The notes: generated by a model not told the origin, from the letters alone. A stretch of 43,731 bases of DNA from DASWFI01 sp036394315 (GCA_036394315.1 DASWFI010000084.1:1-43731), one strand, 5' to 3'. Shown: positions 32,883 to 42,531, counted from the first letter of the stretch. Numbers and translations are program-made.

Positions 32883-34883
32883 ATGCCCTTCAAATTACAA
32901 TCCGAATTCAAACCCGCAGGTGATCAGCCACAGGCTATAGAAAAACTGATCAGGGGCTTGGAGAAAAAATACCGGTACCAGACCCTTCTTGGAGTCACAG
33001 GCAGCGGCAAGACTTTTACCATGGCCAATGTCATCCAAAAAATCCAGAAACCGACTCTGATAATTTCACATAATAAAACCCTGGCCGCGCAGCTGGCGAG
33101 CGAATTTCAAGATTTTTTCCCGGACAATGCCATTCATTACTTTGTTTCTTACTACGACTATTACCAGCCGGAGGCATATATTCCTCGCTCCGACACTTAT
33201 ATCGAAAAAGAGACACAGATCAACGAAGAAATCGACAAGCTCCGCAATGCCGCCACCCAAAGCCTGCTTTCCCGCAAAGATGTTCTGATTGTGGCTTCAG
33301 TTTCCTGCATTTACGGCTTGGGTAATCCTGCCAACTATCTCAATCTTTCCATTCAATTGAAAGTAGGGGAAGAAATTAAGCGCGACAAGTTCCTCCGCAG
33401 GCTCACTGATCTGCAATTCTTGCGCAATGACATCAATCTTACGCGCGGCACCTATCGCGTGCGCGGTGATGTCATCGAATTCATCCCGGCTTCCGCGGAC
33501 AAAATCACCCGTTTGAATTTTTACGGCGACGAACTGGAAAAAATTTCCGAACATGACCCTCTGACCGGCCAGGATTTCGGCGATAGACAGGAGCTCACCA
33601 TCTTCCCGGCCAAACATTTCGTCACTCCCCGCGAAAAATTAGTCGCAGCTGTAGGTAATATCCGCGACGAACTGGCTGATCAGATCAAATTTTTCAAATC
33701 CCAAGGCAAGGAATTGGAAGCGCAACGGATAGAGCAGCGTACCAACTTTGATATCGAGATGATGCTCGAAACCGGCTTTGTCGCGGGCATTGAAAACTAC
33801 TCGCGTCACTTGGATTTCCGCAAACCTGGCGACCCTCCTTCCACCCTGCTCGATTATTTTCCGGATGATTTTTTGCTTTTTATCGACGAGTCGCATATCA
33901 CCCTACCGCAAATCGGCGGCATGTACCTGGGCGACCGGTCGCGCAAACAAACTTTGATTGATTACGGCTTCCGACTGCCGTCTGCCGCGGATAATCGGCC
34001 ACTGCAGTTCGAAGAATTTGAAAAAAGGATCGGGCAGACGATTTTTGTTTCCGCCACGCCAGTGAAAGACCGCGAGGTAAAAATTTCCAAGCAAGTCGCG
34101 GAGCAATTGATCCGTCCGACTGGATTGCTGGATCCGGAAATTGAAATTCGGCCCACGAAAAATCAGGTCGACGACCTGATGGAAGAGATCCAAAAGCGCG
34201 TCAAAAAGAAACAGCGCGTGCTAGTGACCACATTGACCAAAAATATGGCTGAGGAACTTTCAAATTACCTGACTGAATACGGTATCCGTGGCCATTATCT
34301 GCACGCAGATATTGAAACACTACAGCGATTGGAGATTTTGCGCGACTTGCGGCTGGGCATTTACGACGTGGTGGTGGGCATTAACTTGCTGCGGGAAGGT
34401 TTGGATTTGCCGGAAGTATCATTGGTCGCCATTTTAGACGCGGACAAAGAAGGATACCTGCGTTCGGAAACATCACTGGTGCAAACCATGGGTCGTGCTG
34501 CTCGACACGTGGAAGGGCACGTCATTATGTACGCGGATAGAATCACCGGCTCTATGCAAAAAGCCATGGACGAAGTCATCCGGCGTCGGAAAATTCAGGA
34601 AGATTACAATAAAAAACACGGCATCACACCTATGGGCATACAAAAAGCCATCAAAGCAACTCTATTAGCCGGCAAAAAAGCAGAAGAAGAAAAAGCCGAA
34701 ATGCTGAAGGAAATGGACCTGACCAAAATGACCAAGCAAGACATAGCTTATGCCATCGAAGAATTGCGGGATCAGATGGACATGGCCTCCCGCAATCTGG
34801 ACTTTGAAAAAGCGGCCACCTTGCGCGACCAGATCACCGCAATCCGCGCCAAAACGCGGATGAAAAAACATAAGTTTAAATAG
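32883..34883 (+). CDS. uvrB: Excinuclease ABC subunit B
   Basis: Damage-verification helicase of nucleotide excision repair. About 666 residues from MPFKLQSEFKPAGDQPQAI, the conserved UvrB start; the frame extends further upstream through the terminator of the previous unit, which cannot be coding. Walker A is GVTGSGKTF, the beta hairpin is YYDYYQPEAYIP, then DESH, GLDLPEVSLVAILDADKEG, and a C-terminal UVR motif (ELRDQMDMASRNLDFEKAATLRD). A TATGAT lies about 11 bases before the start. Confidence 0.96.
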   Translation: MPFKLQSEFKPAGDQPQAIEKLIRGLEKKYRYQTLLGVTGSGKTFTMANVIQKIQKPTLIISHNKTLAAQLASEFQDFFPDNAIHYFVSYYDYYQPEAYIPRSDTYIEKETQINEEIDKLRNAATQSLLSRKDVLIVASVSCIYGLGNPANYLNLSIQLKVGEEIKRDKFLRRLTDLQFLRNDINLTRGTYRVRGDVIEFIPASADKITRLNFYGDELEKISEHDPLTGQDFGDRQELTIFPAKHFVTPREKLVAAVGNIRDELADQIKFFKSQGKELEAQRIEQRTNFDIEMMLETGFVAGIENYSRHLDFRKPGDPPSTLLDYFPDDFLLFIDESHITLPQIGGMYLGDRSRKQTLIDYGFRLPSAADNRPLQFEEFEKRIGQTIFVSATPVKDREVKISKQVAEQLIRPTGLLDPEIEIRPTKNQVDDLMEEIQKRVKKKQRVLVTTLTKNMAEELSNYLTEYGIRGHYLHADIETLQRLEILRDLRLGIYDVVVGINLLREGLDLPEVSLVAILDADKEGYLRSETSLVQTMGRAARHVEGHVIMYADRITGSMQKAMDEVIRRRKIQEDYNKKHGITPMGIQKAIKATLLAGKKAEEEKAEMLKEMDLTKMTKQDIAYAIEELRDQMDMASRNLDFEKAATLRDQITAIRAKTRMKKHKFK

Positions 34884-34976
34884 CTCTTGATTCTATGCCG
34901 GATTTCTGCTATCCTTTGTTGGCTAATCAATTGCGTGTCGCGTTGAAAGGCGCCACTTCTATTATTTACCAATTAC

Positions 34977-35240
34977 ATGCCCAATACTAAGTCCGCCATG
35001 AAGGCTGCTCGACAAAATATTAAACGCCGAGTGACCAATCTCAAAGCTTTGGAAACTATCAAGAAGAGTGCTAAGCTAGTTCGCAAGTCTGTCACTGCTG
35101 CGAACAAATCCGAAGCTGCCAAAGCGCTTTCTGCTGCTTTCGCCGCTCTCGATAAAGCTGCCAAGAAAAACATTATTCATAAAAATAATGCTTCCCGCCA
35201 TAAATCCAGATTGTCCGCGATGGTGGCCAAGCTGAAATAG
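34977..35240 (+). CDS. rpsT: 30S ribosomal protein bS20
   Basis: An 87-residue Lys/Ala-rich helical protein that binds 16S rRNA. Start MPNTKSAMKAARQNIKRR and the C-terminal AAKKNIIHKNNASRHKSRLS are diagnostic for S20. It is encoded alone between uvrB and the converging polA, with a terminator directly after it. Confidence 0.95.
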   Translation: MPNTKSAMKAARQNIKRRVTNLKALETIKKSAKLVRKSVTAANKSEAAKALSAAFAALDKAAKKNIIHKNNASRHKSRLSAMVAKLK

Positions 35241-35250
35241 ATCAAACTAA

Positions 35251-35275
35251 AATCGCCCTTTTCGGGCGGTTTTTA
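35251..35275. terminator. Bidirectional terminator between rpsT and polA
   Basis: aatcgccc (35251-35258) pairs with gggcggtt (35264-35271) around a 5-base loop, with A-rich and T-rich flanks; it serves both converging genes. Confidence 0.88.
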
Positions 35276-37546
35276 AATTTCTATCTTCTCCATCTCCGAC
35301 CAGTTGTCGCCAACTTTGGCGTCGACTTCCAGCGGAACTTTCAGCTTATAAACTGATTCCATGATCGCTTTAATTTTTTTAGCGTATTCGGCAGCGTCTT
35401 TTTTATCAACTTCAAAGACTAATTCGTCGTGTACCGTCAACAGCATCCGAAGGTCAGGATATTTTTTATCGATTTCTATCATGGCTAATTTGATTATATC
35501 CGCGGCCAGAGACTGGATCGGCATATTTACTGCTGCCCGTTCGGCCGCTCCCCGAATGGCAAAATTTGGTGCATCGATTTCCGGAAAATACCGCACACGG
35601 CCCAGAGGATTCCTCACAAATTTTTGCTCGTGGACTTGTTTGATGAGTCCATCAATATATTTTTTGAGTTTTGCGAAGGCTTCATAGTAATTTTTAATAT
35701 GCTCGGCGGCTTCCATTCGGCTCATATTGGATCGACTTGAAAGGCCGAAGGCAGACACACCATATAGAACCGAAAAGTTAATAGTTTTCGCGTCTCGGCG
35801 CTGGTTCGGTGTAACTTTTTCCTCGGGTATGTTGAAAATCCTGGCTGCCGTGGCTTTGTGGAAATCCGTGTCCGAAGTAAAAACTTTAATCATCTCCGGA
35901 TCTTCGGAAAGTGAAGCGGCGATTCTCAATTCAATCTGCGAATAGTCCAATGACAGCAAGACCTTGCCTTTATTGGCCACGAACGCTTTGCGGACCTCGT
36001 TGCCGAGTTCAGTGCGGATGGGAATATTCTGTAAATTGGGATTGAGCGAAGAAAGCCGCCCGCTGGCAGAAATCGTCTGGCTATAAGTAGTGTGGACTCG
36101 GCCGTCTTTGGCGACTAATTCTGGCAGCGCGTCGACATACGTAGACTTGAGTTTCGTAAACTCCCTATATTCAAAAATCAAATCTATGACTGGATGCAAA
36201 CCACGCATCTTCTCCAGTTCCCCAGCAGCTGTAGAAATTCCGCCCGATTTTTTATTTTTCTTCAAATTATCAGTTGGAATTTTCAATTTTTCAAACAGGA
36301 CTTCGGAAAGCTGTTTGGGTGAGGAGATATTAAATTCCATACCTGCCTGTTTGTGAATTTCTTTGATCAGTTGTTTGATTCGCTTATCCAATTTTTTCGA
36401 TAAATCCGCCAGCCACTCCAAATCCAGCTTGATTCCACGCTCCTGCATTTTCTTCAACACCCCAATCAAAGGCACTTCAATTTCCTGAAAAATTTTCAAG
36501 ACATCTTTTTCTTTCAATTCCGCCGCCAGCTCGGCCCAATCACCGACTTCATAACTACGCTGGCCTGGGTTTACCAAATAAGCCGCCACAAGTGCTTCTT
36601 CTCCAGTTTTAATTATTGAGTTCGGTTTGCCGATAATCGTGGGTTTCGAAATAGTCGGAACTTTTTTTCCACCCGGCAGGCGGTCATCTAAAGCTCGTAT
36701 TCCCAAAGCGTGAAAAAGTTCTATAACTTTCGTTTGGTCATATTCGGCCATGACGCAAGTCTCGAAATCGAAGTCCAGCTCATTTTTTTGATTGATATGC
36801 GAAAGTTTATAAGATAGATAAGCCTTGGCTTTACCCTCGATTAATTTTTTCAGAGTACCCAGTTTGATTTTGCTTGATTGCTTCTCCACGGCTTCATATA
36901 CACCATCTAGAGATCCGAAGGTTTTGATCAATTCGAGTGCGCCTTTCTCTCCTATGCCAGGTACTCCCGGAATGTTATCCGAAGTATCACCTTTAATTGC
37001 CTTCAAATCAACCCACTGGCTGGGATGAAGTCCGTAAATTTCTATCATTTTATCGATGTCGAAGATTTGGATGTCGGAAAATCCGGTTTTAAATCGATAA
37101 ATATGCGTCCGGTTATCAATCAGTTGCAATAAATCCAAATCGCCGGTGACAATAATATTCAAAACATCTTTCGGTGTTTTGTGCGCGATAATACCGAGCA
37201 AGTCATCTGCTTCAAATCCCTCTTTTTGATAAATCGGAATGTCCAAAGCCTGTAAAATTTCTTTGATCTTCGGCAGCTGAATCAGCAACTCGTTCGGCGT
37301 GGCTTTACGCGTGGCTTTATAGTCAGCAGCCATCTTGTCGCGAAACGTGGGACCTTTGACATCGAAGGTTACCAAGGCATGAGTGGGTTTGATATCGACC
37401 AAGGCTTTAAAAAACATGCTGAAAAATCCGAAAATAGCTCCAGTGGGAAATCCGTCTTTATTCGACATCGCCGGCAATGCATGAAAAGCTCTGTGAAATA
37501 AAGCATGCCCGTCAATCAATAAAAGTTTTCTCTTAAATTCTTTCAT
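35273..37546 (-). CDS. polA: DNA polymerase I (no recognisable 3'-5' exonuclease)
   Basis: Replaces Okazaki primers and fills repair gaps. The 757 residues start with a 5'-3' exonuclease domain (LLLIDGHALFHRAFHALP, then the metal site EGFEADDLLG and VTGDLDLLQL). A short linker with no recognisable proofreading motifs follows. The polymerase domain then has motif A SLDYSQIELRIAASL, motif B RRDAKTINFSVLYG and motif C LTVHDELVFEV. The length is well below the ~930 of E. coli PolA, in line with loss or degeneration of the proofreading domain. Confidence 0.96.
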   Translation of the reverse strand: MKEFKRKLLLIDGHALFHRAFHALPAMSNKDGFPTGAIFGFFSMFFKALVDIKPTHALVTFDVKGPTFRDKMAADYKATRKATPNELLIQLPKIKEILQALDIPIYQKEGFEADDLLGIIAHKTPKDVLNIIVTGDLDLLQLIDNRTHIYRFKTGFSDIQIFDIDKMIEIYGLHPSQWVDLKAIKGDTSDNIPGVPGIGEKGALELIKTFGSLDGVYEAVEKQSSKIKLGTLKKLIEGKAKAYLSYKLSHINQKNELDFDFETCVMAEYDQTKVIELFHALGIRALDDRLPGGKKVPTISKPTIIGKPNSIIKTGEEALVAAYLVNPGQRSYEVGDWAELAAELKEKDVLKIFQEIEVPLIGVLKKMQERGIKLDLEWLADLSKKLDKRIKQLIKEIHKQAGMEFNISSPKQLSEVLFEKLKIPTDNLKKNKKSGGISTAAGELEKMRGLHPVIDLIFEYREFTKLKSTYVDALPELVAKDGRVHTTYSQTISASGRLSSLNPNLQNIPIRTELGNEVRKAFVANKGKVLLSLDYSQIELRIAASLSEDPEMIKVFTSDTDFHKATAARIFNIPEEKVTPNQRRDAKTINFSVLYGVSAFGLSSRSNMSRMEAAEHIKNYYEAFAKLKKYIDGLIKQVHEQKFVRNPLGRVRYFPEIDAPNFAIRGAAERAAVNMPIQSLAADIIKLAMIEIDKKYPDLRMLLTVHDELVFEVDKKDAAEYAKKIKAIMESVYKLKVPLEVDAKVGDNWSEMEKIEI

Positions 37547-37564
37547 AAAGTATTCTAATCATAC

Positions 37565-37598
37565 CAAAAAACCGCCCAGTTTGATAGGCGGTTTTAGG
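37565..37598 (-). terminator. Terminator of the HigBA-like unit
   Basis: aaaccgcc / ggcggttt arms with a 10-base loop; a run of T follows on the reverse strand. It lies between higA and the polA start. Confidence 0.8.
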
Positions 37599-37653
37599 CT
37601 AATCTTTAGCGATTGTTCGATTCTCCTCTAGTATACCAACCGGGACTCAAACT

Positions 37654-37962
37654 TTAGCGAGCAATTATGAATTCAATTTTCAAATCACGCTTAGTTGCCT
37701 TGGCAATCCTATGTAAAAGCTCAACCGTAACATTTTCATTCCCCGACTCAATTCGAGCAACGTTACCTTGACTAGTTCCGATTTTTTTAGCCAATTCCGA
37801 TTGGGACAGCTTCGCTTTTTTTCTCAACTGTAAAATCGCATAAGCTACTTCTAGTTGCGTACCGAATTCATCATAATACTTTTTAAACTCTGGGTCCTTC
37901 AATTGTTCTTCCAAATGCGTTTGAAAGTCTGTTGCTTTTTTGAATTCTTTTTTAGTTAACAT
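37654..37962 (-). CDS. HigA-like antitoxin, XRE-family DNA-binding protein
   Basis: A 102-residue protein. The C-terminal half is a helix-turn-helix of the XRE/Cro type: LRKKAKLSQSELAKKIGTSQ followed by NVARIESGNENVTVELLHRI. The N-terminal part is a charged helix, probably for toxin binding. It overlaps the upstream toxin gene by 11 bases; toxin-first order is that of HigBA. It would be expected to bind the palindrome upstream of the toxin gene. Confidence 0.88.
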   Translation of the reverse strand: MLTKKEFKKATDFQTHLEEQLKDPEFKKYYDEFGTQLEVAYAILQLRKKAKLSQSELAKKIGTSQGNVARIESGNENVTVELLHRIAKATKRDLKIEFIIAR

Positions 37963-38328
37963 AAGATTCTGGATTAATGATGACTTGGTTTAGATTATAT
38001 TCCGCTTTGATAATATCTGATTCTGGAGTTTTAGACGTATTTTTACGAAAAGCATGAAGTAAAATAATGTTTCGACCGACAAAAGTGAAATAAAAAATTC
38101 TATGTCTGTTATTAGCGAAATCCACTCTTAGTTCTCGTATCTTGCCTCGAATGTGTTTCGAATATGGTTCGTCTAAAATACCTTGATTTTGTCTCAAAAG
38201 TTCGATGTACTTAAAAATTTTAACACGGTCTTTCACTGGGACCTGATTGATATATTCTCTGACGGAGTTCGTCCAGATCTGTTAGTAAAATATTTAATCT
38301 TATATTCTTCACTTTTAGAATATATCAT
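37952..38328 (-). pseudogene. HigB/RelE-type toxin (phage Gp49-like), frameshifted
   Basis: The main frame, from a GTG at 38236, encodes 94 residues with the Gp49-like core EPYSKHIRGKIRELRVDF and HRIFYFTFVGRNIILLHAF, but lacks the first strand of the fold. That strand is in another frame upstream: from ATG 38328, MIYSKSEEYKIKYFTNRSGR and then TPSE. Adding one base near gtcagagaata (about 38258-38268) would join the two into a normal-length toxin of about 125 residues. As read, the toxin is probably inactive or needs frameshifting. Confidence 0.65.
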
Positions 38329-38338
38329 ATAAGATATA
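38321..38338. promoter_or_regulatory. Palindrome at the toxin-antitoxin start, candidate operator
   Basis: TATATC-ATATAA-GATATA: perfect 6-base arms with a 6-base spacer, covering the ATG at 38328. TTGACA follows immediately at 38345-38340 on the reverse strand. A likely binding site for the HigA-like protein. Confidence 0.45.
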
Positions 38339-38397
38339 ATGTCAAGACTTATTTTCTATAAACTATTCGAGTACCCAACCCCGAACATCCGGAGTTT

Positions 38398-38634
38398 TTA
38401 TGCTAATCGGTGTCGTCTGTCGTCTCTTTCTTTTTGTTCTTTCTCTCTTCTCTCCTGGTCGTCATTATGCCGCTTTCTATTTTTGAGATCCTGAACATCT
38501 CTTTTTTTCAAAACCAGCTCTTCTTCTATTTTTTTTACTTCAGCTTCAGTTCCCTCGTGCTTTTTCAAAGCCAGACTCTCTTCCAGTCTCCTTACCAACG
38601 ACTCCGCATAAGAAATATCACTGTCTGTTACCAT
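38398..38634 (-). CDS. Small charged coiled-coil protein
   Basis: A 78-residue protein almost entirely Glu/Lys/Arg/Asp, with heptad-like spacing (SLVRRLEESLALKKHEG, KKIEEELVLKKRDVQDLK) and a highly basic-acidic C-terminus. No family recognised. It lies 20 bases downstream of pilB on the same strand and is probably cotranscribed. Confidence 0.5.
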   Translation of the reverse strand: MVTDSDISYAESLVRRLEESLALKKHEGTEAEVKKIEEELVLKKRDVQDLKNRKRHNDDQERREKEQKERDDRRHRLA

Positions 38635-38654
38635 AAATTTATTTTTTTAATTCT

Positions 38655-40298
38655 TTATTCTTCCGTGACTCTAAAAATTTCTTCAATATCTGTAATGCCT
38701 TGCAGGGCTTTTAAAATTCCATCCTGCGCCATATTCAGCATACCTTCAGCAACTGCCTGATTTTTAATTTCACTGGTAGTCGCCCCTTTAGTGATGAGCT
38801 TTTCCATTTCCTCGCTAATGTTGAATACTTCATACACACCAATTCGCCCTTTGTATCCGAGATTATGGCACTTCTCACAGCCTTTGCTATGATAGAAAAC
38901 CAGGCGTTTCGGTAATTCGACGTTCGCGCTTTTCGGGATGGCGCGCAGGATCATCTCCACTCGCGATTGGAGATTGACCGATAATTTATATTCCTCCTTG
39001 CACTCCTGACAAATCTTGCGCACTAATCTTTGGGCCACGATCGCGTTGATGGCGGGAGCCAATACAAAAGGCTTAACTCCCAAATCCAGTAATCGTGGCA
39101 AGGCGCCAGGCGCATCATTGGTGTGGAGCGTGGAAAGCACTACGTGACCAGTGAGCGCTGCCTGGCAGGCGATCTCCGCCGTTTCCAGATCGCGCATTTC
39201 ACCCACCATGACTATGTCCGGATCCTGCCGCAATATCGCGCGCAGCGCTTCCGCAAAAGTCATGCCAGCTCGAGCATCAATCGGGGTTTGGGTGATACCC
39301 GCAATTTTATATTCTACTGGATCCTCGATCGTAATAATCTTGACCCCGGTTTCATTTAATTTATTTAAGATCGCATAAAGGGTGGTGGTTTTGCCGCTGC
39401 CCGTAGGACCGGTGGTCAGAATCATGCCATTAGGTTTTTCCATTTCTTTCAAAATCCGCTCCCGGGCCAGCCCCATGATTCCCAATTCATCAAACTGCAG
39501 CGATCCTTTATCTTGGCGCAGTAGCCGCATAACTATGGATTCGCCAAATGCGGACGGCAGGACCGATACGCGGACATCCACTTGCTGGTTATCATAAGTT
39601 AAGCTAAAGCTGCCGTCCTGCGGGGTCAAGGTAATATTCAGTTTCATCTTGGACATGATTTTGACCCGGGACACGAACTGGTGGTGAGCCTCCATGTTCA
39701 AGCTCGCCACGTCCTGCAGCACGCCATCAATTCGGAATCGAATTTTGAGCATAGTTTTTTCCGGTTCTACATGAATGTCGGAAGCGTCGATGTGTAACGC
39801 TGAACCTAATAATTCTTCGACGATCTCCGTGGCGGAAGCCGTGGTAAGATGCTGGCTGATACTCCCAATGCCACCGATTTGGTATTTGGGATTGGAACTT
39901 TCGAGTTTGATGTTATCAAAGTGCTGCGTTGTTTTAAATATTTTATTATAACCTTCAAAGATATGCTTAAAACTGCTTAGAGAAATCAAAAACGGTTCCA
40001 CTATATACGCCTGCTCGGTCAGCTGGTTTAAAACTTGCATCACGGAAGGGTTGGAATCAACAATACCGAGTTTTATATTTTTTCCTTCTCTATAAAACAC
40101 GATCGCGTGAAAAGCTTCGGCTGTTTCTTTGGGAAGCAACTGCAGGGTCTGCGCCTCCACTGGAAATCCATATAGGTTGAGGTACGCTATTTTTTGTTCT
40201 TTGGCTTTTCGTTGTGTTTCTTGTTCTTCGAACTTGCGGTTTAGATCAGTGTAGACCTGATTTACCCGCTGCGCTCGAGAGTTTGGATCATATATCAT
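38655..40298 (-). CDS. pilB: Type IV pilus assembly / type II secretion ATPase (PilB/GspE)
   Basis: The hexameric motor that polymerises pilin. The 547 residues have a degenerate N-terminal domain (~150 residues), then Walker A GPTGSGKTTTLYAIL near 306, the Asp box TIEDPVEYKI, Walker B DIVMVGEMRDLETAEIA and the His box STLHTNDA. A tetracysteine zinc element (CQECKEEY, CEKCHNLGYKGR) follows. CPR bacteria commonly keep type IV pili for attachment to hosts. No pilin or pilC is in the window. Confidence 0.95.
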   Translation of the reverse strand: MIYDPNSRAQRVNQVYTDLNRKFEEQETQRKAKEQKIAYLNLYGFPVEAQTLQLLPKETAEAFHAIVFYREGKNIKLGIVDSNPSVMQVLNQLTEQAYIVEPFLISLSSFKHIFEGYNKIFKTTQHFDNIKLESSNPKYQIGGIGSISQHLTTASATEIVEELLGSALHIDASDIHVEPEKTMLKIRFRIDGVLQDVASLNMEAHHQFVSRVKIMSKMKLNITLTPQDGSFSLTYDNQQVDVRVSVLPSAFGESIVMRLLRQDKGSLQFDELGIMGLARERILKEMEKPNGMILTTGPTGSGKTTTLYAILNKLNETGVKIITIEDPVEYKIAGITQTPIDARAGMTFAEALRAILRQDPDIVMVGEMRDLETAEIACQAALTGHVVLSTLHTNDAPGALPRLLDLGVKPFVLAPAINAIVAQRLVRKICQECKEEYKLSVNLQSRVEMILRAIPKSANVELPKRLVFYHSKGCEKCHNLGYKGRIGVYEVFNISEEMEKLITKGATTSEIKNQAVAEGMLNMAQDGILKALQGITDIEEIFRVTEE

Positions 40299-40365
40299 AG
40301 ATCAGTATCAGATAACATATTACCTAATTTTTGTTACCTATTTACTGACCTAAGTATACCACAAT

Positions 40366-41514
40366 TTACTGTGCTGGCTTTATTTTCCCGATTTGGTTCT
40401 TTAACAATTCCACGAGATTATTTTCCGCCTCTGCCAGCGGCATATTTACCAAAAATTTAACTGTCTGCGGGCCGGTGGTCTGGGGTGAAAAGTTACTGAA
40501 AATCATGGACAAATTAATGGGCAAAATACTATGAACATAGGCAACGGTGTTGTTTGTCGGGCCAGATGGTTCTTCCTTTAGGAACAAAAAAATCTTGGCA
40601 AAACCAAGCTGTGCCGCCATCTCTTTAATAATGGCTTCGACATCGGATGCGCCGGCTTGTGATCGTTCCAGATCATTTACATTGATAGCGGAATAGGCTA
40701 ATGAAAGATCAGCGTCTTGTTTCAGTCGGGCCAAAACTCTCCCCCACAATTTCAGAAGCCCCAAACTTTTGGTTTTATAAAGATTATTAATAATTTCCTG
40801 CTGCTTGGCGCCCAAACTTACCAGTTGTGAAGCTTTCAGAAAAATTTGGGGAGTAGTTCGCACGTGCTGGAAACTATTGGTCTCCGAGATGATGCCGGTC
40901 AGCAACTGAGTGGCGATATTTTCATCGATCAGACTGGATTCAAACTTATTGATGAGGTCCAAAACAATTTCCGAGCAAGAAGTGGCGGAGAGAGTTACTA
41001 AATTATACTGGCCATAATTTTCATTGCTGGCGCGAAAATCCATATTGATCAAGGGAACGTCAAAAAATAATTCCGCGTGATTGCTGTAAAGTTCGCCTAA
41101 TTGTTCCAAGGACGGCACGCCGATTAAAATTACCAAATCGTAAGGAAACATCGAGGAACGAAAACTTACGTCGGGCGCGCTGAATTCACCTTTGCTGGGC
41201 TTGAGATAAATTGAAAGTTTTTCAGCATCTTTTTTATAACTCAATTCTTCAACTGCGCTTTTTTTAGTCGAGATATCAATCACGAAACTTTTCGTCAGAT
41301 CGATCCTGTCTTTGATCTCGTTAACCTCAGGCAAAAAATTAAATTTCTCTGACACTTGCTGCTCAGATAACAAAACCACATCCTTCTCAAGTTTTTTAAG
41401 AAAAGAACGCAAGCCCAAGGCCGCAGCCACGCTGTCGCCGCTAGCCCCACTACTGATGATCAAAATGCTTGAAACCTGTGATATTTTCGCGATAATCTGC
41501 TGAATAGTGTCCAT
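40366..41514 (-). CDS. DHH-family-like protein with degenerate catalytic motifs
   Basis: A 382-residue protein resembling NrnA/DHH phosphoesterases. The start SSGASGDSVAAALGLRSFLKKL aligns with the usual DxDxxGSALAL region but has lost the first Asp, and the DHH motif region reads NMDFRASNENYG where DHHxxN is usual. A DHHA1-like C-terminal part follows. The metal site therefore looks broken and the protein may bind rather than cleave its ligand. It is followed by pilB with a 67-base gap. Confidence 0.65.
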   Translation of the reverse strand: MDTIQQIIAKISQVSSILIISSGASGDSVAAALGLRSFLKKLEKDVVLLSEQQVSEKFNFLPEVNEIKDRIDLTKSFVIDISTKKSAVEELSYKKDAEKLSIYLKPSKGEFSAPDVSFRSSMFPYDLVILIGVPSLEQLGELYSNHAELFFDVPLINMDFRASNENYGQYNLVTLSATSCSEIVLDLINKFESSLIDENIATQLLTGIISETNSFQHVRTTPQIFLKASQLVSLGAKQQEIINNLYKTKSLGLLKLWGRVLARLKQDADLSLAYSAINVNDLERSQAGASDVEAIIKEMAAQLGFAKIFLFLKEEPSGPTNNTVAYVHSILPINLSMIFSNFSPQTTGPQTVKFLVNMPLAEAENNLVELLKNQIGKIKPAQ

Positions 41515-41551
41515 TGAATAAATTGATTAAACCATTTCAAATAATCATAGT

Positions 41552-41580
41552 AATATAGCGATTCAGATACTGTCCGTCAA
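41552..41580 (-). promoter_or_regulatory. Promoter of the DHH-like / pilB unit
   Basis: Reverse strand: TTGACG (41580-41575), 17-base spacer, TATATT (41557-41552). It lies across the end of the RT gene, so the downstream genes need not depend on RT transcription. Confidence 0.7.
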
Positions 41581-42531
41581 TAGCCAATAAAGATTTCGCA
41601 ACTGCAGCTCGATCTTGGTAGTGTTCCCGTGTTTTATCAATCCCAAATAGGAAGCCAAGTTTGATTTATTAATTCTTCGAAGCATCCGCCTTTTCGTCGC
41701 AGTGCGTAAAACTCTATGGTGAGAAAAATTCACCCAACCCAAAAAATCAACTCCGGAAGCAAAAGACTTTAAAATTATCTTGTTTGGATGAAGTGTGAGC
41801 TTGAGCTGTTCCGCAAGAAACTTTTTGATTTGTCCAATTAAATTTTCCAGCTCAGTCTTGCTGTGCGACAAAATTACAAAATCATCAGCGTAACGAATAT
41901 AGTATTGGGCCTGGAGTTTATGCTTCACAAACTGATCAAATTCATTCATGTAAATATTTACAAACAGTTGTGATGTCAGATTGCCTAGCGGCAGACCACT
42001 TCCAAAGCTATTTATGATCTCCTGGAGCAACCGGATAATATTTTCATCCGGTATATATTCTTTAAGAATGTATAATAAAATTTCGTGATCAATATTAGCA
42101 AAAAACTTGCGGATATCCAATTTCAAGACCCAGCAAGTTCTGCGGTTATAATTGCTGACTTCCAGAAACATCGATCGAAATCTCCTGATAGCTTTATGTG
42201 TGCCCTTATTAACTCGGCAAGAATAAGAATCATGGATAAATGTCTGGTCAAAAAATGGATACAAAATTCTGTAAATTGCATGATGCAATAACCGATCCCG
42301 AACTGAAGCTTTACTGATTTTTCGGGGTTTTGGATCCGAAATATTAAACTCGCGATACTGACCATGCCGGTAATTGTTGTTTACAAGATCATTGTGAAGC
42401 TCTAAAATATTATCAATCAGGCTTCGGGCAAAAAGTTCCACGTCCGGCTTATTTTTCTTGCCGCGAATAAACTCCTGCCAAGCAACAAATAAATTTTCTA
42501 AAGAAATAATTTTTTCATATGCCAGTAGCAA
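41563..42531 (-). CDS. Reverse transcriptase of the retroelement
   Basis: A 322-residue DGR-type RT. Motif A is LKLDIRKFFANIDHE (residues ~137-150), the DGR-characteristic GxxxSQ is in LPLGNLTSQ (~180-188), YIRYADDFVIL holds the catalytic YADD (214-217), and VDFLGW closes the domain. No maturase or endonuclease domain. The conserved family start YEKIISLENL has no Met of its own: available starts are TTG (42531), directly after a run of ten G, or ATG 42589, which is out of frame by one base. With nine or twelve G the ATG would give an N-terminal extension of about 19 residues. Confidence 0.93.
   Translation of the reverse strand: MLLAYEKIISLENLFVAWQEFIRGKKNKPDVELFARSLIDNILELHNDLVNNNYRHGQYREFNISDPKPRKISKASVRDRLLHHAIYRILYPFFDQTFIHDSYSCRVNKGTHKAIRRFRSMFLEVSNYNRRTCWVLKLDIRKFFANIDHEILLYILKEYIPDENIIRLLQEIINSFGSGLPLGNLTSQLFVNIYMNEFDQFVKHKLQAQYYIRYADDFVILSHSKTELENLIGQIKKFLAEQLKLTLHPNKIILKSFASGVDFLGWVNFSHHRVLRTATKRRMLRRINKSNLASYLGLIKHGNTTKIELQLRNLYWLLTDSI

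Noticed and set aside
41563..42531. Group II intron or retron interpretation of the RT
   Set aside because: No maturase or endonuclease domain and no retron ncRNA; the GxxxSQ motif and the TR/VR pair identify a DGR.
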